64,000 bases of DNA from Thermomonas haemolytica (GCF_004346265.1 NZ_SMAP01000006.1:81191-145190), one strand, 5' to 3'. Counted from the first letter of the stretch, positions 1-9,063 are shown. Notes: generated from the sequence alone by a model not told the origin. Numbers and translations are program-made.

Positions 1-1572
1 GATCAGTTCGCGGTACACGAACTCGAAGCGCCCGGCATCGCCGCGCTTTCTGAAATCGCCGGCCACCGCGGCTTCCACCAGCGATTTGATCTCGGCATTG
101 ACCGCCAGCATGCCGTTCTTCACCGCGTCCACCGCCTCGGTGACGCGCGCCTTCTGGCCCGGATAGCGGGCAATGTCGCGCGAGAGGTCGCCGCGGGCGT
201 AATCGGCCACGATCCCGATCGCGTCCATCTTGGTGGCGACGTGCGATGCCACCAGGGTATTGACCTGGTCGGCCATCACCCCGAACGCGCCCGGGAAGGC
301 CTCGGCGTCCATGCACGCGTCGATCTCGCCGGCCTCGTGCTGGTCGAACATGGTCTGCTGCGCCTGCGCGAAGCGGCGCAGGCTGCCGGCCATGCTTTCC
401 AGGCTGCGGCCGATGTTGTTGAGCTCGTCGTGGGTGTCCACCCGGATCTGGTCGGAGAACTGGCCGGCGGCCATCGCGCGGGCGCCGGCATCGATGCTCT
501 GCAGGGCCTTGCGGGTGCCGCGGGTGAAGCCGAGGAACAGGTAGGCCGACAGCAGCAGGGCCAGCACCACGCCACCCAGGGTGAGATAGGCCTTGCGCTG
601 CAGGCTGGCGATGGCGCGGTCGCCGGCGGTATCGATGGCGGCATAGGCGCCGGCCATGGCGGCATTGAGGGCGTCGCGGGTAGCCTTGTCCTGGCGCGCG
701 AACTGCGCCACCGGGTAGTCCGGCGTATCCGCGCCCAGCACCTTGTCCTGGATCAGCTTGTCCTGGGCCTGGATGGCGGCGAGCGCGGCCTGCCAGGGCT
801 TGCCGAACAGCGCGCTGCCCTCGGGCAGGGCCGCCTCGATGAAGCGGCGGTTCTTCTCCACCTGGCCCTGCAGGTAGTCTTCCATGTTCTTGTTGACCGC
901 CAGCGCGGTGCGGTCATTGACCCAGATCGCGCCCTCGCCGAGCACGCGCATGCTGGCCACCGCCTGCTTGGCCACGGCCGCGGACAGCGCCGGCAGCTGG
1001 GAACCGCCCACGGTGCCGGCGCGCAGCACGGCCGGGTCGCGGGCTACGCTGGTGATGCCATCGAAGGCCACGCGGTCGATGGTGTCGCGCAGGGCGGTCA
1101 GGGCGGCGGTATCCGCCTCGGGCGCAGACTCATCGTCGGTGGCCTTGGCCTTCTTCCAGGCCTCGCGGGTGGTGGCGAGCAGTTTCTTCACGTCCTCGTT
1201 GTCCGCCACATGGCTGCTGGCCTGCCAGGCCTCGAAGGCGTCCAGCCCCTTGTCGGCGGCGGCGGCGGCCTCGGCCAGCGCTTGCGGGGTGGCGGTGGCG
1301 TCCTTGGCCAGCGCGCGCGCGCGCAGGGCGCGGTGGTCCTGCATCGCGATCTGGGCCTCGTTCAGGGTCTGCAGGCCGGCCGTGGTGGCGCGCGCGGCCT
1401 TGGCCTTGGACAGCTCGCCCAGGCTGCTGCTGAGCACCAGCGCGGTCAACACGCCGCAGGTGAGGGTGAAGCTGGCGCCGATCAGCAGGGCTTTCTGGCT
1501 GAAGCGCAGGGACGCCATCAGGCGGACGGCGGGGGCGAGCAGGCGATCGACGGTGGATGAGCTGCGAGGCAT
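1..1572 (-). CDS. Methyl-accepting chemotaxis protein, C-terminus beyond window
   Basis: N-terminal 524 residues of a transmembrane chemoreceptor; the frame runs open off the left edge. A first membrane segment lies at about residues 28-48, then a ~280-residue periplasmic sensor rich in Ala/Lys helices, then a second membrane segment at about 329-347. A HAMP domain follows (about 349-400, with HDELNNIGRSLESM) and then a second HAMP-like helical region (about 405-500). The methyl-accepting signalling hairpin lies outside the window, so methylation sites and the CheR-docking tail cannot be judged. The ATG at 1572 is preceded by AGGA and by a strong sigma-28 promoter at 1617-1643, so it is expected to be a late, FliA-dependent gene. 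It is transcribed on its own, away from tonB. Confidence 0.9.
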   Translation of the reverse strand, partial: MPRSSSTVDRLLAPAVRLMASLRFSQKALLIGASFTLTCGVLTALVLSSSLGELSKAKAARATTAGLQTLNEAQIAMQDHRALRARALAKDATATPQALAEAAAAADKGLDAFEAWQASSHVADNEDVKKLLATTREAWKKAKATDDESAPEADTAALTALRDTIDRVAFDGITSVARDPAVLRAGTVGGSQLPALSAAVAKQAVASMRVLGEGAIWVNDRTALAVNKNMEDYLQGQVEKNRRFIEAALPEGSALFGKPWQAALAAIQAQDKLIQDKVLGADTPDYPVAQFARQDKATRDALNAAMAGAYAAIDTAGDRAIASLQRKAYLTLGGVVLALLLSAYLFLGFTRGTRKALQSIDAGARAMAAGQFSDQIRVDTHDELNNIGRSLESMAGSLRRFAQAQQTMFDQHEAGEIDACMDAEAFPGAFGVMADQVNTLVASHVATKMDAIGIVADYARGDLSRDIARYPGQKARVTEAVDAVKNGMLAVNAEIKSLVEAAVAGDFRKRGDAGRFEFVYRELI

Positions 1573-1616
1573 GGCGGGGTCCTGATGCGGCGGGTTCATG
1601 GGCCGTACAAACGCCA

Positions 1617-1643
1617 GCATCGGCGCGGACGCGGGAATCTTTA
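1617..1643 (-). promoter_or_regulatory. Sigma-28 (FliA) promoter of the MCP gene
   Basis: On the minus strand, TAAAGATT (1643-1636), an 11-base spacer, then GCCGATGC (1624-1617). The enteric FliA consensus is TAAAGTTT-N11-GCCGATAA. The predicted start of transcription leaves a leader of about 38 bases before the MCP ATG at 1572. Confidence 0.85.
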
Positions 1644-1797
1644 ACCGGCGTTCGGGATTCCCCTTCGGCGCACGCCCGGGGCGTGACCGGGTGCACGAAT
1701 CCGCGCTTCCGCGCGTGGCGCGCTCAAGTCCCGGCCGGTCGTGCCGATACGCGCAGTGAGCACAGTCCCGTGCACGCATCCCCCTCGGAGATCCGTC

Positions 1798-2112
1798 ATG
1801 CAACACGCCTTCCATCGTGCCCTGAACGTAGCGGCGATCGCCGCGGCGATGGCCCTTTCCCAGCCCGTGTTTGCGGGCAACCCCATCAAGCGCGTGGACC
1901 CGGTGTACCCGGCGGAAGCGGCGCGCGCCGGCACTACCGGTTATGTCGAGGTGGAATACAGCGTCGGCCCGGACGGCAAGGTCACCGATGTCTCGGTGGT
2001 GGACGCCAAGCCGGGCCGCGTGTTCGTGGCCGCGGCGGTGAAGGCCGTCAAGCAGTGGGAGTTCGCCCCGGGCGAGAGCCACGGCAAGGTGAAGCTCGAA
2101 TTCAAGCTCTGA
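1798..2112 (+). CDS. Small exported protein with TonB C-terminal domain
   Basis: A 104-residue protein. Residues 1-26 are a typical signal peptide ending ...SQPVFAG. The rest is one TonB C-terminal fold: the IKRVDPVYPAEAARAG start, then GYVEVEYSVGPDGKVTDVSVV, then a AVKAVKQWEF core. It lacks the long proline-rich spacer and retained membrane anchor of true TonB, so it is probably a periplasmic relative rather than an energy transducer; its partner is unknown. The ATG at 1798 was chosen because a GGAG ribosome site sits just upstream and the signal peptide starts there. It is alone on the plus strand, convergent with cheW, and followed by three stem-loops. Confidence 0.8.
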   Translation: MQHAFHRALNVAAIAAAMALSQPVFAGNPIKRVDPVYPAEAARAGTTGYVEVEYSVGPDGKVTDVSVVDAKPGRVFVAAAVKAVKQWEFAPGESHGKVKLEFKL

Positions 2113-2123
2113 GGCGGTGATCC

Positions 2124-2172
2124 GGCAGGGCCCGCCACGGCGGGCCTTGCCAGGGCCTCTGGCGGAGGCCCT
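2124..2172. repeat. Two tandem GC-rich stem-loops after the tonB-domain gene
   Basis: The first hairpin has 13-base arms (2124-2136 and 2139-2151) with one G-U-type mismatch and a 2-base loop. The second has 8-base perfect arms (2152-2159 and 2165-2172) with loop TGGCG. They start 11 bases after the stop codon and may protect the mRNA end or help termination. Confidence 0.6.
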
Positions 2173-2189
2173 CCCGTGCAGATCCGAAC

Positions 2190-2226
2190 AAAAACGCGCC
2201 GCAACCTGCGGCGCGTTTCGTTTTTG
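2190..2226. terminator. Bidirectional intrinsic terminator between convergent genes
   Basis: An 11-base perfect stem (2192-2202 with 2208-2218, loop AACCT), preceded by an A-run and followed by CGTTTTT. It therefore has a T-tract on both strands and sits between the plus-strand TonB-domain gene and the minus-strand cheW. Confidence 0.85.
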
Positions 2227-2292
2227 GGCGCTGGAGCCGTGTTCGCCGCGCCGGCAAGGTCTGCCTGGTCGCTGGCGGGTGTCGCGGTGGGA

Positions 2293-2805
2293 TCAGGCCG
2301 CCTGGGCCGCGGCCTCGTCCGCCACCAGGCCCATCTCGCTGCTGGTCATCAGGCCTTCGATGTCGAGCAGGATCAGCATGCGCTCGTCGAGTGCGCCGAT
2401 GCCGGTCAGGTAGCGGCGGTCGATGCCGGTGCCGACGTCGGGCATCGGGCGGATCTGCTCGCCGGAGAGCTGGACCACGTCGGACACGCTGTCCACCACC
2501 ATCCCGACCACGCGGTCGGCCACGTTGAGCACGATCATCACGGTGGTGGCGTCCACCTTCGCATCCAGCCGGAACTTCACCCGCATGTCGATGATCGGCA
2601 CGATGGTGCCGCGCAGGTTGATCACGCCCTTGATGTAGTCCGGGGCGTCGGGCAGGCGGGTGACGGCATCGTAGCCGCGGATCTCCTGCACCTTCAGGAT
2701 GTCCACGCCGTACTCTTCCTGGCCCAGGGTGAAGGTCAGGAATTCGCCGGCCACCGCGGCATTGGCCGGGAGTCCGTTGTGGGAGGGCTTGGCGGATGTG
2801 CTCAT
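2293..2805 (-). CDS. cheW: Chemotaxis coupling protein CheW
   Basis: A 170-residue cytoplasmic scaffold that links chemoreceptors to CheA. A single CheW domain covers about residues 18-160, with family signatures [39 protein letters not shown] and [11 protein letters not shown]. It follows cheA (2876) by 70 bases and is the last gene of the STAS-cheY-cheA-cheW unit read from the sigma-28 promoter at 5626-5652. A bidirectional terminator lies just downstream. Confidence 0.95.
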   Translation of the reverse strand: MSTSAKPSHNGLPANAAVAGEFLTFTLGQEEYGVDILKVQEIRGYDAVTRLPDAPDYIKGVINLRGTIVPIIDMRVKFRLDAKVDATTVMIVLNVADRVVGMVVDSVSDVVQLSGEQIRPMPDVGTGIDRRYLTGIGALDERMLILLDIEGLMTSSEMGLVADEAAAQAA

Positions 2806-2875
2806 GGGAGTCCGGATGCAGGCGGGTTCGTCCAGTTCATCGGCCGCGCGCGGCGATCCTTGAACCGGGGTCGGG

Positions 2876-4924
2876 TCAGGCCGCCCTCGGCAGGGCGGTG
2901 TGGTGGGGCAGGCTGGCGGCGTCCACGATCAACGCCACCCGGCCGTCGCCGAGGATGGTGGCACCGGCGACGCCGGGGATGCGGCGGTAGTTGCGCTCCA
3001 GGTTCTTCACCACCACCTGCTGCTGGCCCAGCAGCTCGTCCACTTCCAGCGCCAGCCGCTGGCCCTGGCTTTCCACCACCACCGCGATCGGCTGCGCGTC
3101 GGCGCGGGCGCGCGCCGGGGGCAGGCCGTACTGGGTGGCGAGGTCGAGCAGGGGCACGTAGTGCTCGCGCACGCGCAGGACGCGCGCATCGCCGGCCACG
3201 GTCTTGATGTTCTCCGGGGCGGGCTGCAGCGATTCCACCACCATGTTCAGCGGCAGGATGAACACCTCGCCGCCGACCGAGACGGTCATGCCGTCGAGGA
3301 TGGCCATGGTCAGCGGCAGGCGGATGGAGATGGTGGTGCCTTCGTTCTGGCGGCTGCGGATCTCCACCTGCCCGCCGAGCGCCTGGATGTTCTTGCGCAC
3401 CACGTCCATGCCGACGCCGCGGCCGGACAGGTCGGTGAGGGTCTCCGCGGTGGAGAAGCCGGGCGCGAACACCAGGTCCCAGACCTGGGCGTCGCTGGGG
3501 TTCTCCGGCACCGGGATGCCGCGCTCGGCGGCTTTCGCCAGGATCTTCTCGCGGTTCAGGCCGCGGCCGTCGTCGCCCACCTCGATGATGATGTGGCCGC
3601 CCTGGTGCGCCGCGGACAGGGTCACCGTGCCGGCCTCGGGCTTGCCGGCGGCGATGCGCTGCTCGGTGGTCTCCAGCCCATGGTCGATCGCGTTGCGTAC
3701 CAGGTGCACCAGCGGATCGACGATCTTCTCGATCACGCCCTTGTCCAGCTCGGTGCCTTCGCCGGAGGTCTTGAGGATGACCTTCTTGCCCAGCCGCGAG
3801 GCGATGTCGCGCACCATGCGCGGGAAGCGGCTGAAGGCGAAGTCCACCGGCAGCATGCGCACCGACATCACCGCTTCCTGCAGGTCGCGGGTGTTGCGGT
3901 CGAGCTGCTCCAGCCCCGCCAGCAGCTGTTCGTGCAGGGCCGGATCGAGATCGGCCGAACGCTGTGCCAGCATCGCCTGGGTGATGACCAGCTCGCCGAC
4001 CAGGTTGATCAGCGCGTCCACCTTGTCCACCGAGACCCGGATGGTGGTGTCGGCGGCGTCGTGGCGGGCGCCGGTGGCCGCCGGTTCGGCCGCGGCGGCA
4101 GGCTTGCCGGACGCAGGGGTGGTGGCGGGCGCGGGCGCCGCTGCTGCAGCGGGCGCTGCGACGGAGGGCGGCGGGACGGGAACCGGCGCAGCCGCGGCCA
4201 CGGCCTCGGCCACCGCGGCCGGCAGCGGCGCGATGGTGAGCTTGCACTGGTCCTCGACCCACGCGAACGTGTCCTCGATCGCCGAGCGCTTGACGTCGCC
4301 GATCAGCTGCAGGTCCCAGGCCAGCCAGGCCTCGAACGGGTCCAGCTCGCTGAACGGCGGCAGGGCATCGTCGCGGCAGGTGACCTTGAGCTCGCCCAGC
4401 TGGCCGAGCTCGCGCAGCATCCGCAGCGGGTCGTTGCCGCTGAGGAACAGCGAACGCTCCGGCGCGAATTCGATCTGCCAGCCGATCGACTGCGGCGCCG
4501 CCGGCGCGGCGGTCGCGGCCGGTGCCTCGGCGGGGGCGGCATCGCCGGCCAGCAGCTTTTCCAGCCCGGCGCGCGCCTGCTGCAGCATCGGCTGGTCCAC
4601 GGCATCGCCGTGTTCGGCGGCCGCCAGCAGCATGCGCAGGGCGTCCACCGAGGCCAGCAGGGCGCTGATGGCGAGGGCGTCGAGCACGCGCCGGCCGCTG
4701 CGCGCCTCTTCCAGCAGGGTTTCCAGCAGGTGGGTGAAATCGGCGATCGCGGCGAAGCCGAAGGTCGCGCTGCCGCCCTTGATCGAATGCGCGGCGCGGA
4801 AGATCACGTGGATGGTGTCGCCGCTACCGCCGCCGCTTTCCATCGCCAGCAGCCCGGCCTCCATGGCCGCGATGTTCTCGCGGCTTTCCTCGAAGAAGGT
4901 GGCGTGGAAGCGGGAGATGTCCAT
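2876..4924 (-). CDS. cheA: Chemotaxis histidine kinase CheA (second copy)
   Basis: A 682-residue CheA with all five regions. P1/HPt carries phosphorylatable His46 in [11 protein letters not shown]2-like domain lies at about 148-235, then a long Ala/Pro linker (about 236-290). P3 starts near 293 ([16 protein letters not shown]). The P4 kinase core has N box [10 protein letters not shown] (407-416) and G1 box EVGDDGRGL (448-456). P5, the CheW-like end, starts near 540. It sits between cheY and cheW with 20- and 70-base gaps. A second cheA lies at 9074-10888, so the organism has two kinases in one locus. This one clusters with STAS and its own CheY and may feed a separate output. Confidence 0.95.
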   Translation of the reverse strand: MDISRFHATFFEESRENIAAMEAGLLAMESGGGSGDTIHVIFRAAHSIKGGSATFGFAAIADFTHLLETLLEEARSGRRVLDALAISALLASVDALRMLLAAAEHGDAVDQPMLQQARAGLEKLLAGDAAPAEAPAATAAPAAPQSIGWQIEFAPERSLFLSGNDPLRMLRELGQLGELKVTCRDDALPPFSELDPFEAWLAWDLQLIGDVKRSAIEDTFAWVEDQCKLTIAPLPAAVAEAVAAAAPVPVPPPSVAAPAAAAAPAPATTPASGKPAAAAEPAATGARHDAADTTIRVSVDKVDALINLVGELVITQAMLAQRSADLDPALHEQLLAGLEQLDRNTRDLQEAVMSVRMLPVDFAFSRFPRMVRDIASRLGKKVILKTSGEGTELDKGVIEKIVDPLVHLVRNAIDHGLETTEQRIAAGKPEAGTVTLSAAHQGGHIIIEVGDDGRGLNREKILAKAAERGIPVPENPSDAQVWDLVFAPGFSTAETLTDLSGRGVGMDVVRKNIQALGGQVEIRSRQNEGTTISIRLPLTMAILDGMTVSVGGEVFILPLNMVVESLQPAPENIKTVAGDARVLRVREHYVPLLDLATQYGLPPARARADAQPIAVVVESQGQRLALEVDELLGQQQVVVKNLERNYRRIPGVAGATILGDGRVALIVDAASLPHHTALPRAA

Positions 4925-4944
4925 GTCGGGCCCTGGGTGGTGGC

Positions 4945-5310
4945 TCAGCCGAGTACCTTGCGTACGGTGGCCAGCAGCTGGTCGGGGTCGAACGGCTTGA
5001 CCAGCCAGCCGGTGGCGCCGGCGGCCTTGCCTTCGCTCTTCTTGTCGGCACCGGATTCGGTGGTGAGCATCAGCAGCGGGGTGAACTTGTAGTTTGGCAG
5101 CGCGCGCAGCTGGCGGATCAGCTCGATGCCATCCATGCGCGGCATGTTGACGTCGGTGATGACCGCGTCGAATTTCTGGGTCTTGGCCGCGTCCAGGGCG
5201 GCGATGCCGTCTTCGGCTTCCACCACGGTGTAGCCGCCGCCGGTCAGCGCGAACGCGACCATCTGGCGCATGGAGGTGGAATCGTCAACGATCAGCAGGT
5301 TTGCGCTCAC
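4945..5310 (-). CDS. CheY-like response regulator (STAS-cheY-cheA-cheW unit)
   Basis: A 121-residue stand-alone receiver domain. It has the acidic pair D9/D10, phosphoacceptor D53 (in VITDVNMPRMDG), T83/T84 and K105 in GWLVKPF. Its start overlaps the end of the upstream STAS gene by 4 bases (ATGA), so the two are translationally coupled. It is likely phosphorylated by the CheA encoded directly downstream. Whether it binds the flagellar switch or acts on the STAS partner cannot be told from sequence. Confidence 0.93.
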   Translation of the reverse strand: MSANLLIVDDSTSMRQMVAFALTGGGYTVVEAEDGIAALDAAKTQKFDAVITDVNMPRMDGIELIRQLRALPNYKFTPLLMLTTESGADKKSEGKAAGATGWLVKPFDPDQLLATVRKVLG

Positions 5311-5591
5311 GCGGGTTCTCCGGGGTCCTTGTCAACGCCCAAGCTTACCGCCAGCGCAAGCTGGCGTGCCGCCTCCACGAGCGTGGGCGAGGGGAGGGTG
5401 ATGGTGGTCGAAAGGCCGCGCGCGGCGCGCTCGCGGATGAAGGCGTGCAGCAGTTGCAGGCCGGCGGTATGCACGCGCCGGACTTCGGCGCCGGACAGTT
5501 CCAGCGTCGCGTCGTCGAGGTGCGATTGCAGGGTGGCTTGCAGGTCGGTCACCTGTTCGATGCCCAGGTCGGCTTGCAGGGACAATGGCAT
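5307..5591 (-). CDS. STAS-domain protein in chemotaxis operon
   Basis: A 94-residue protein made of one STAS (anti-sigma-antagonist-like) domain, usually a phospho-regulated protein-binding switch. The region equivalent to the D-S-x-G phosphosite loop reads VRRVHTAGLQLL, so a Thr replaces the usual Ser. It is the first gene after the sigma-28 promoter at 5626-5652 and overlaps cheY by 4 bases. In known systems STAS proteins partner with anti-sigma kinases or modulate two-component kinases; a role as adaptor of the second CheA/CheY pair is inferred from context only. Confidence 0.8.
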   Translation of the reverse strand: MPLSLQADLGIEQVTDLQATLQSHLDDATLELSGAEVRRVHTAGLQLLHAFIRERAARGLSTTITLPSPTLVEAARQLALAVSLGVDKDPGEPA

Positions 5592-5625
5592 GTCGAATCT
5601 CGGAAGTGGTGCTGGCCCAGACCGG

Positions 5626-5652
5626 TTAACGGCGCCGCGGCGGACGACTTGA
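5626..5652 (-). promoter_or_regulatory. Sigma-28 promoter of STAS-cheY-cheA-cheW
   Basis: On the minus strand, TCAAGTCG (5652-5645), 11 bases, then GCCGTTAA (5633-5626). The geometry is exact and the leader to the STAS ATG at 5591 is about 28 bases. Confidence 0.85.
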
Positions 5653-5693
5653 GGCGGGCCCGGGAAGCGTGCCGGAGCGCACGGTTCCGGGGC

Positions 5694-6611
5694 TCAATCG
5701 AACACCGCGGTGGCGTCCAGCAGGACCGTGGGCGGCGCGCCGGGGGTGCGCGCGATGCCCATGCTGGTGCGGTCGCGCAGGCTGGCCGCGGGGGGCTCGA
5801 TCTGGTGGGCGTCCAGGGTCACCACGTCGGTCACCGCGCTGACCAGCAGGCCGGCCAGTTCGTCGTGGTGCTCCAGCACCACGATCCGGCTGCGCTCGTC
5901 GATCTCGGCGGGCTGCCGGCGCAGCCAGCGGCCGAGGTCGTGCACCGGCACCACCCGGCCGCGCAGGTTCATCACCCCCAGCAGCGAGGGCGGGGCACCG
6001 CGCACGGCGATGATCGGCGCCAGCCGCACCACTTCCTGCACGCGCAGCAGCTCCACCGCGTAGCGGTCGTCGCCGATCGCCACCCGCAGCCAGCGCTGCC
6101 CGATCGGGGGCGGCGCGGCGCGCACCGACGGTACCGCCAACGGCGGCGAGTAGGGCGCCGGTGCGGCCTGCCCATCGGCGGCAGGCGCTGCGTCCGCCGC
6201 GGGTGCAGGCGGCAGGGCGGATTGCGGCTCCGGCCCGGATGCGGTTCCAGGCGCCGCTCCTGGCGCGGCATCGGCCTCGGCTTCGACGTCTGCTTCGGCC
6301 TCGGCCTTGGTCTCGACTGCGGCAGTGGGGCATGCCGTGGATCCGGTTTCGGGGTCGGCGTCGGCGTCGGATTCTGCCGGGGCTTCCGCGGCGGATATGT
6401 CGGCCGATTCGGACGCTGGCGCAACGGGCGGCTCACCGGCCATTTCCGGTGCTGCCCCGGGTTCGCGGGTGCCGGCGGCCTGCGCGGATTCCACGGTCTC
6501 CGCTGCGTGCGCGGGTTGCGCGGGTGGCAGCCCGAGCAGGGCATCGAGGTAGGCGTCCACCGACGGATCGGCCGGCAGCACGGGGGATTGCGGCAACACG
6601 ATCTGGCTCAT
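5694..6611 (-). CDS. parP: ParP-like CheW-domain protein
   Basis: A 305-residue protein with a long acidic Ala/Pro/Glu low-complexity N-terminal half (about 1-165) and a C-terminal CheW domain (about 170-300: RWLRVAIGDDRYAVELLRVQEVV, then LGVMNLRGRVVPVHDLG). It lies directly downstream of, and overlaps by 4 bases (ATGA at 6608-6611), a ParA-type ATPase gene. This is the order seen for parC-parP in polar chemotaxis clusters of Vibrio and Pseudomonas, where ParP tethers CheA arrays to the pole. I chose the ATG at 6611 over an upstream in-frame start because of that coupling. It is the last gene of the cheY-to-parP operon. Confidence 0.8.
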   Translation of the reverse strand: MSQIVLPQSPVLPADPSVDAYLDALLGLPPAQPAHAAETVESAQAAGTREPGAAPEMAGEPPVAPASESADISAAEAPAESDADADPETGSTACPTAAVETKAEAEADVEAEADAAPGAAPGTASGPEPQSALPPAPAADAAPAADGQAAPAPYSPPLAVPSVRAAPPPIGQRWLRVAIGDDRYAVELLRVQEVVRLAPIIAVRGAPPSLLGVMNLRGRVVPVHDLGRWLRRQPAEIDERSRIVVLEHHDELAGLLVSAVTDVVTLDAHQIEPPAASLRDRTSMGIARTPGAPPTVLLDATAVFD

Positions 6612-7381
6612 GCGGCGGCCTCCTGCGGCCTGGCATCCGCGGTTTCCAGCAGCCACTGCAAGGCATCGCGGTAGGCATTGATGCCGCGCCCGGCCAAGTG
6701 CCGGGGCTGGGTGGCGAGGCTGGCGGCGTCGCGCAGGCGGGTGTCCATCGGGATCGGCCACGGGCAGACGGAAACGCCGGGATAGGTGTTCAGCTGCTCC
6801 AGCGTTTCATGGCTGGTGCGGGTGCGGCGGTCGTACAGGGTCGGCAGGATCTGGCGCACCAGCGCACGCCCGCGCGAGCGTTCCACCATCGCCGCCGTGC
6901 GCAGCATGCCTTCCAGCCCGTGCAGGGCCAGCGGATCGGTCTGGGTGGGCACCACCAGGCGGTCGCAGGCCGCCAGCGCGTTCACCAGCAGCAAACTGAG
7001 CGTGGGCGGGCAGTCCAGCAGGGCGAAATCGTAGTCGGCGTCGGCGTTCACCAGGGCGCGGTGCAGGGCCAGGCCGAGGCCCGGCTGGGTGGCACTGCGG
7101 CGCTCCAGGGTGGCCATCGCGGCCTGCGCGGCCACCAGCTGGATATCGGCCTGGCCGGTGGCGCGGGCCACGCTGGCGATGGATTCGCCGTTGAACAGGT
7201 CGAAGGTGCCCTTCGGCGGCGGTTCCGCGGCGACCCCGAAGGCGCGCGACAGCGAACCGTGCGGGTCCAGGTCCACCAGCAGCACGCGATGGCCGAGATC
7301 GGCCAGGCAGCGCGCCAGGCACAGCGCGCTGGTGGTCTTGCCCACGCCGCCTTTCTGGTTGGCGATCGCCCAGATCCGCAT
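6608..7381 (-). CDS. parC: ParA-family ATPase of chemotaxis cluster (ParC-like)
   Basis: A 257-residue MinD/ParA ATPase. It has the deviant Walker A KGGVGKTT (residues 10-17, with signature Lys), switch region LLVDLDPHGSL and Walker B-like FALLDCPPTLSLL. The start overlaps the motD stop by one base (TGATG) and its stop overlaps parP. In Vibrio and Pseudomonas, ParC homologues at this locus place chemotaxis arrays at the flagellated pole and segregate them at division. It is not a chromosome-partition ParA, because no parB follows. Confidence 0.85.
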   Translation of the reverse strand: MRIWAIANQKGGVGKTTSALCLARCLADLGHRVLLVDLDPHGSLSRAFGVAAEPPPKGTFDLFNGESIASVARATGQADIQLVAAQAAMATLERRSATQPGLGLALHRALVNADADYDFALLDCPPTLSLLLVNALAACDRLVVPTQTDPLALHGLEGMLRTAAMVERSRGRALVRQILPTLYDRRTRTSHETLEQLNTYPGVSVCPWPIPMDTRLRDAASLATQPRHLAGRGINAYRDALQWLLETADARPQEAAA

Positions 7382-8310
7382 CAGGGTGCTCCCTTGGTTG
7401 TTGCGCGCGCAGCTGCGGCCGGTGCACCGGAGGAGCGCGCGTCCAGCCCCGGCATCACGCTGTCCACGTTCTCGGCGGCGGCCAGGATCACCAGCTCCAC
7501 CCGGCGGTTGCGGCTGCGGCCCTCGATGGTGGCGTTGTCGGCGATCGGCTGGTATTCGCCATAGCCCATCGCCGCCAGCCGTTCGGGGGCGATGCCGGCG
7601 GCGATCAGTTCGTAGACGACGTTGATGGCGCGCGCGGACGACAGGTCCCAGTTCGAACGGAACTGGGCGGTGCGGATCGGCTGGTCGTCGGTATAGCCCT
7701 CGACCCGGATGGCGTTGGGAGCCTTGCGCAGCACGGTGCCCAGCTTGCGCACGGTGTCCAGCGCGCTGGCGGTAGGGGTGGCCACGCCGCTGGGGAACAG
7801 CAGGTCGCTCTGGATTTCGACCTCCAGGAAGTTGCGGCCGCGGCGCACGCGCACCAGGCCGCTCTCCACCAGCTCGGACAGCGCCTGTTCGAGCTGATCG
7901 CCCAGCGCCTGCAGCTGCTGCTGCGCGGCCTGCTCTCGGCGTGCATCCGGCGCGGGCGGCGTGCCGGCATCCGCCAGGCGGTCACGCCGGTGCAGCGGCA
8001 TCGGGACTTCCACCGGCACCGCGGGCGCGGGGCCGCGGCGGGCGCCGGTGTCGATCACCGAAGGATGGTCGAAGTCGCCGCCGCGCAGCTGCACCTGGCC
8101 GACCTGGATCGGCTTGATCGAGCGCGGCGCGCCGCCGAACGCGGCGGACAGCGAGTCCGCCACCACCCGGTACTTGCCCTCGTTCAGGGAGGAAATCGCA
8201 TACATCACCACGAAGAAAGCCAGCAGCAGGGTCAGCAGGTCGCCGTAGGGGATCGCCCAAGCTTCGTGGTTGAGGTGTTCTTCGTGCTGGTGGAGGCGTT
8301 TGCGGGCCAT
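7381..8310 (-). CDS. motD: Flagellar stator protein MotD (MotB family)
   Basis: A 309-residue stator subunit. A short cytoplasmic N-terminus is followed by one membrane helix containing the essential proton-binding Asp24 (PYGDLLTLLLAFFVVMYA). A periplasmic linker leads to an OmpA-like peptidoglycan-binding domain (about 195-280, with VEGYTDDQPI and NWDLSSARAINVV). It follows motC by 12 bases. Location inside the che operon matches motCD of Pseudomonas, the stator set that works beside a separate motAB pair. Confidence 0.92.
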   Translation of the reverse strand: MARKRLHQHEEHLNHEAWAIPYGDLLTLLLAFFVVMYAISSLNEGKYRVVADSLSAAFGGAPRSIKPIQVGQVQLRGGDFDHPSVIDTGARRGPAPAVPVEVPMPLHRRDRLADAGTPPAPDARREQAAQQQLQALGDQLEQALSELVESGLVRVRRGRNFLEVEIQSDLLFPSGVATPTASALDTVRKLGTVLRKAPNAIRVEGYTDDQPIRTAQFRSNWDLSSARAINVVYELIAAGIAPERLAAMGYGEYQPIADNATIEGRSRNRRVELVILAAAENVDSVMPGLDARSSGAPAAAARATTKGAP

Positions 8311-8322
8311 GCGCGTGGCCCT

Positions 8323-9063
8323 TCAGTGAATGAAGCCGGCGAGGCGGCTTTCGATGTTGCGCGGGTTCTCGCCCTCGGCGATCGCGATCAGGCCCTCGAT
8401 CAGCATCTCGCGCTCCACTTCCTGGCGATGCACGATGCCCTTCAGCTTGGACGCCATCGGCAGGAACATCAGGTTGGCCGAGCCGATGCCGTAGATGGTG
8501 GCGGTGAAGGCCGCAGCGATGCCGTGGCCCAGCTTGCTGGGGTCGGCCAGGTTCTTCATCACCGCCATCAGGCCGAGCACCGCGCCGATGATGCCCAGCG
8601 TGGGGGCGTAGATGCCCATGCCCTCGAATACCTTGGCGGCGGCGATGTCGCGCTTGGTATGCGCATGCGATTCGATTTCCAGCATCTGCCGGATGGTGTC
8701 GGGTTCCACGCCGTCCACCACCATCTGCAGGCCCTTGCGCAGGAATGGGTCGGACTGCTGCTCCAGCAGCGGCTCCAACGCCAGCAGGCCCTGCTTGCGG
8801 GCGAGGGTGCTCCATTCGACCATGCGCGCGATCAGGCGGTCGGTCTCCTGCGGCGGCGGCCGGAACACCCAGGCCGAGATCCGCAGCGCGCGCCGGAAGC
8901 TGTGCATCGGCGTCTGCAGCAGGATCGCCGCGATGGTGCCGAGGATGACGATGGTGAACGCGGCCGGCGACCACAGGCCGCTGATGCCGGCGCCCTTCAG
9001 TACGCTGCCGCCGACCAGGGCGACGAGGCCCAGGATCGCACCGATGATGCTGAGGATGTCCAT
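8323..9063 (-). CDS. motC: Flagellar stator protein MotC (MotA family)
   Basis: A 246-residue inner-membrane MotA/TolQ/ExbB-type channel protein with four predicted membrane helices, the first right at the start (MDILSIIGAILGLVALVGGSVLKG) and the last pair around residues 145-200 (GIYAPTLGIIGAVLGLMAVM). I use the ATG at 9063 rather than an in-frame start 66 bases upstream, because it puts the first helix at the N-terminus as in the family and leaves a 10-base gap after cheA. It pairs with MotD downstream. Confidence 0.92.
   Translation of the reverse strand: MDILSIIGAILGLVALVGGSVLKGAGISGLWSPAAFTIVILGTIAAILLQTPMHSFRRALRISAWVFRPPPQETDRLIARMVEWSTLARKQGLLALEPLLEQQSDPFLRKGLQMVVDGVEPDTIRQMLEIESHAHTKRDIAAAKVFEGMGIYAPTLGIIGAVLGLMAVMKNLADPSKLGHGIAAAFTATIYGIGSANLMFLPMASKLKGIVHRQEVEREMLIEGLIAIAEGENPRNIESRLAGFIH

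Noticed and set aside
6608..7381. Chromosome-partition parA
   Set aside because: No parB follows; the next gene is a CheW-domain protein and the gene is embedded in the che-mot operon, which fits ParC.
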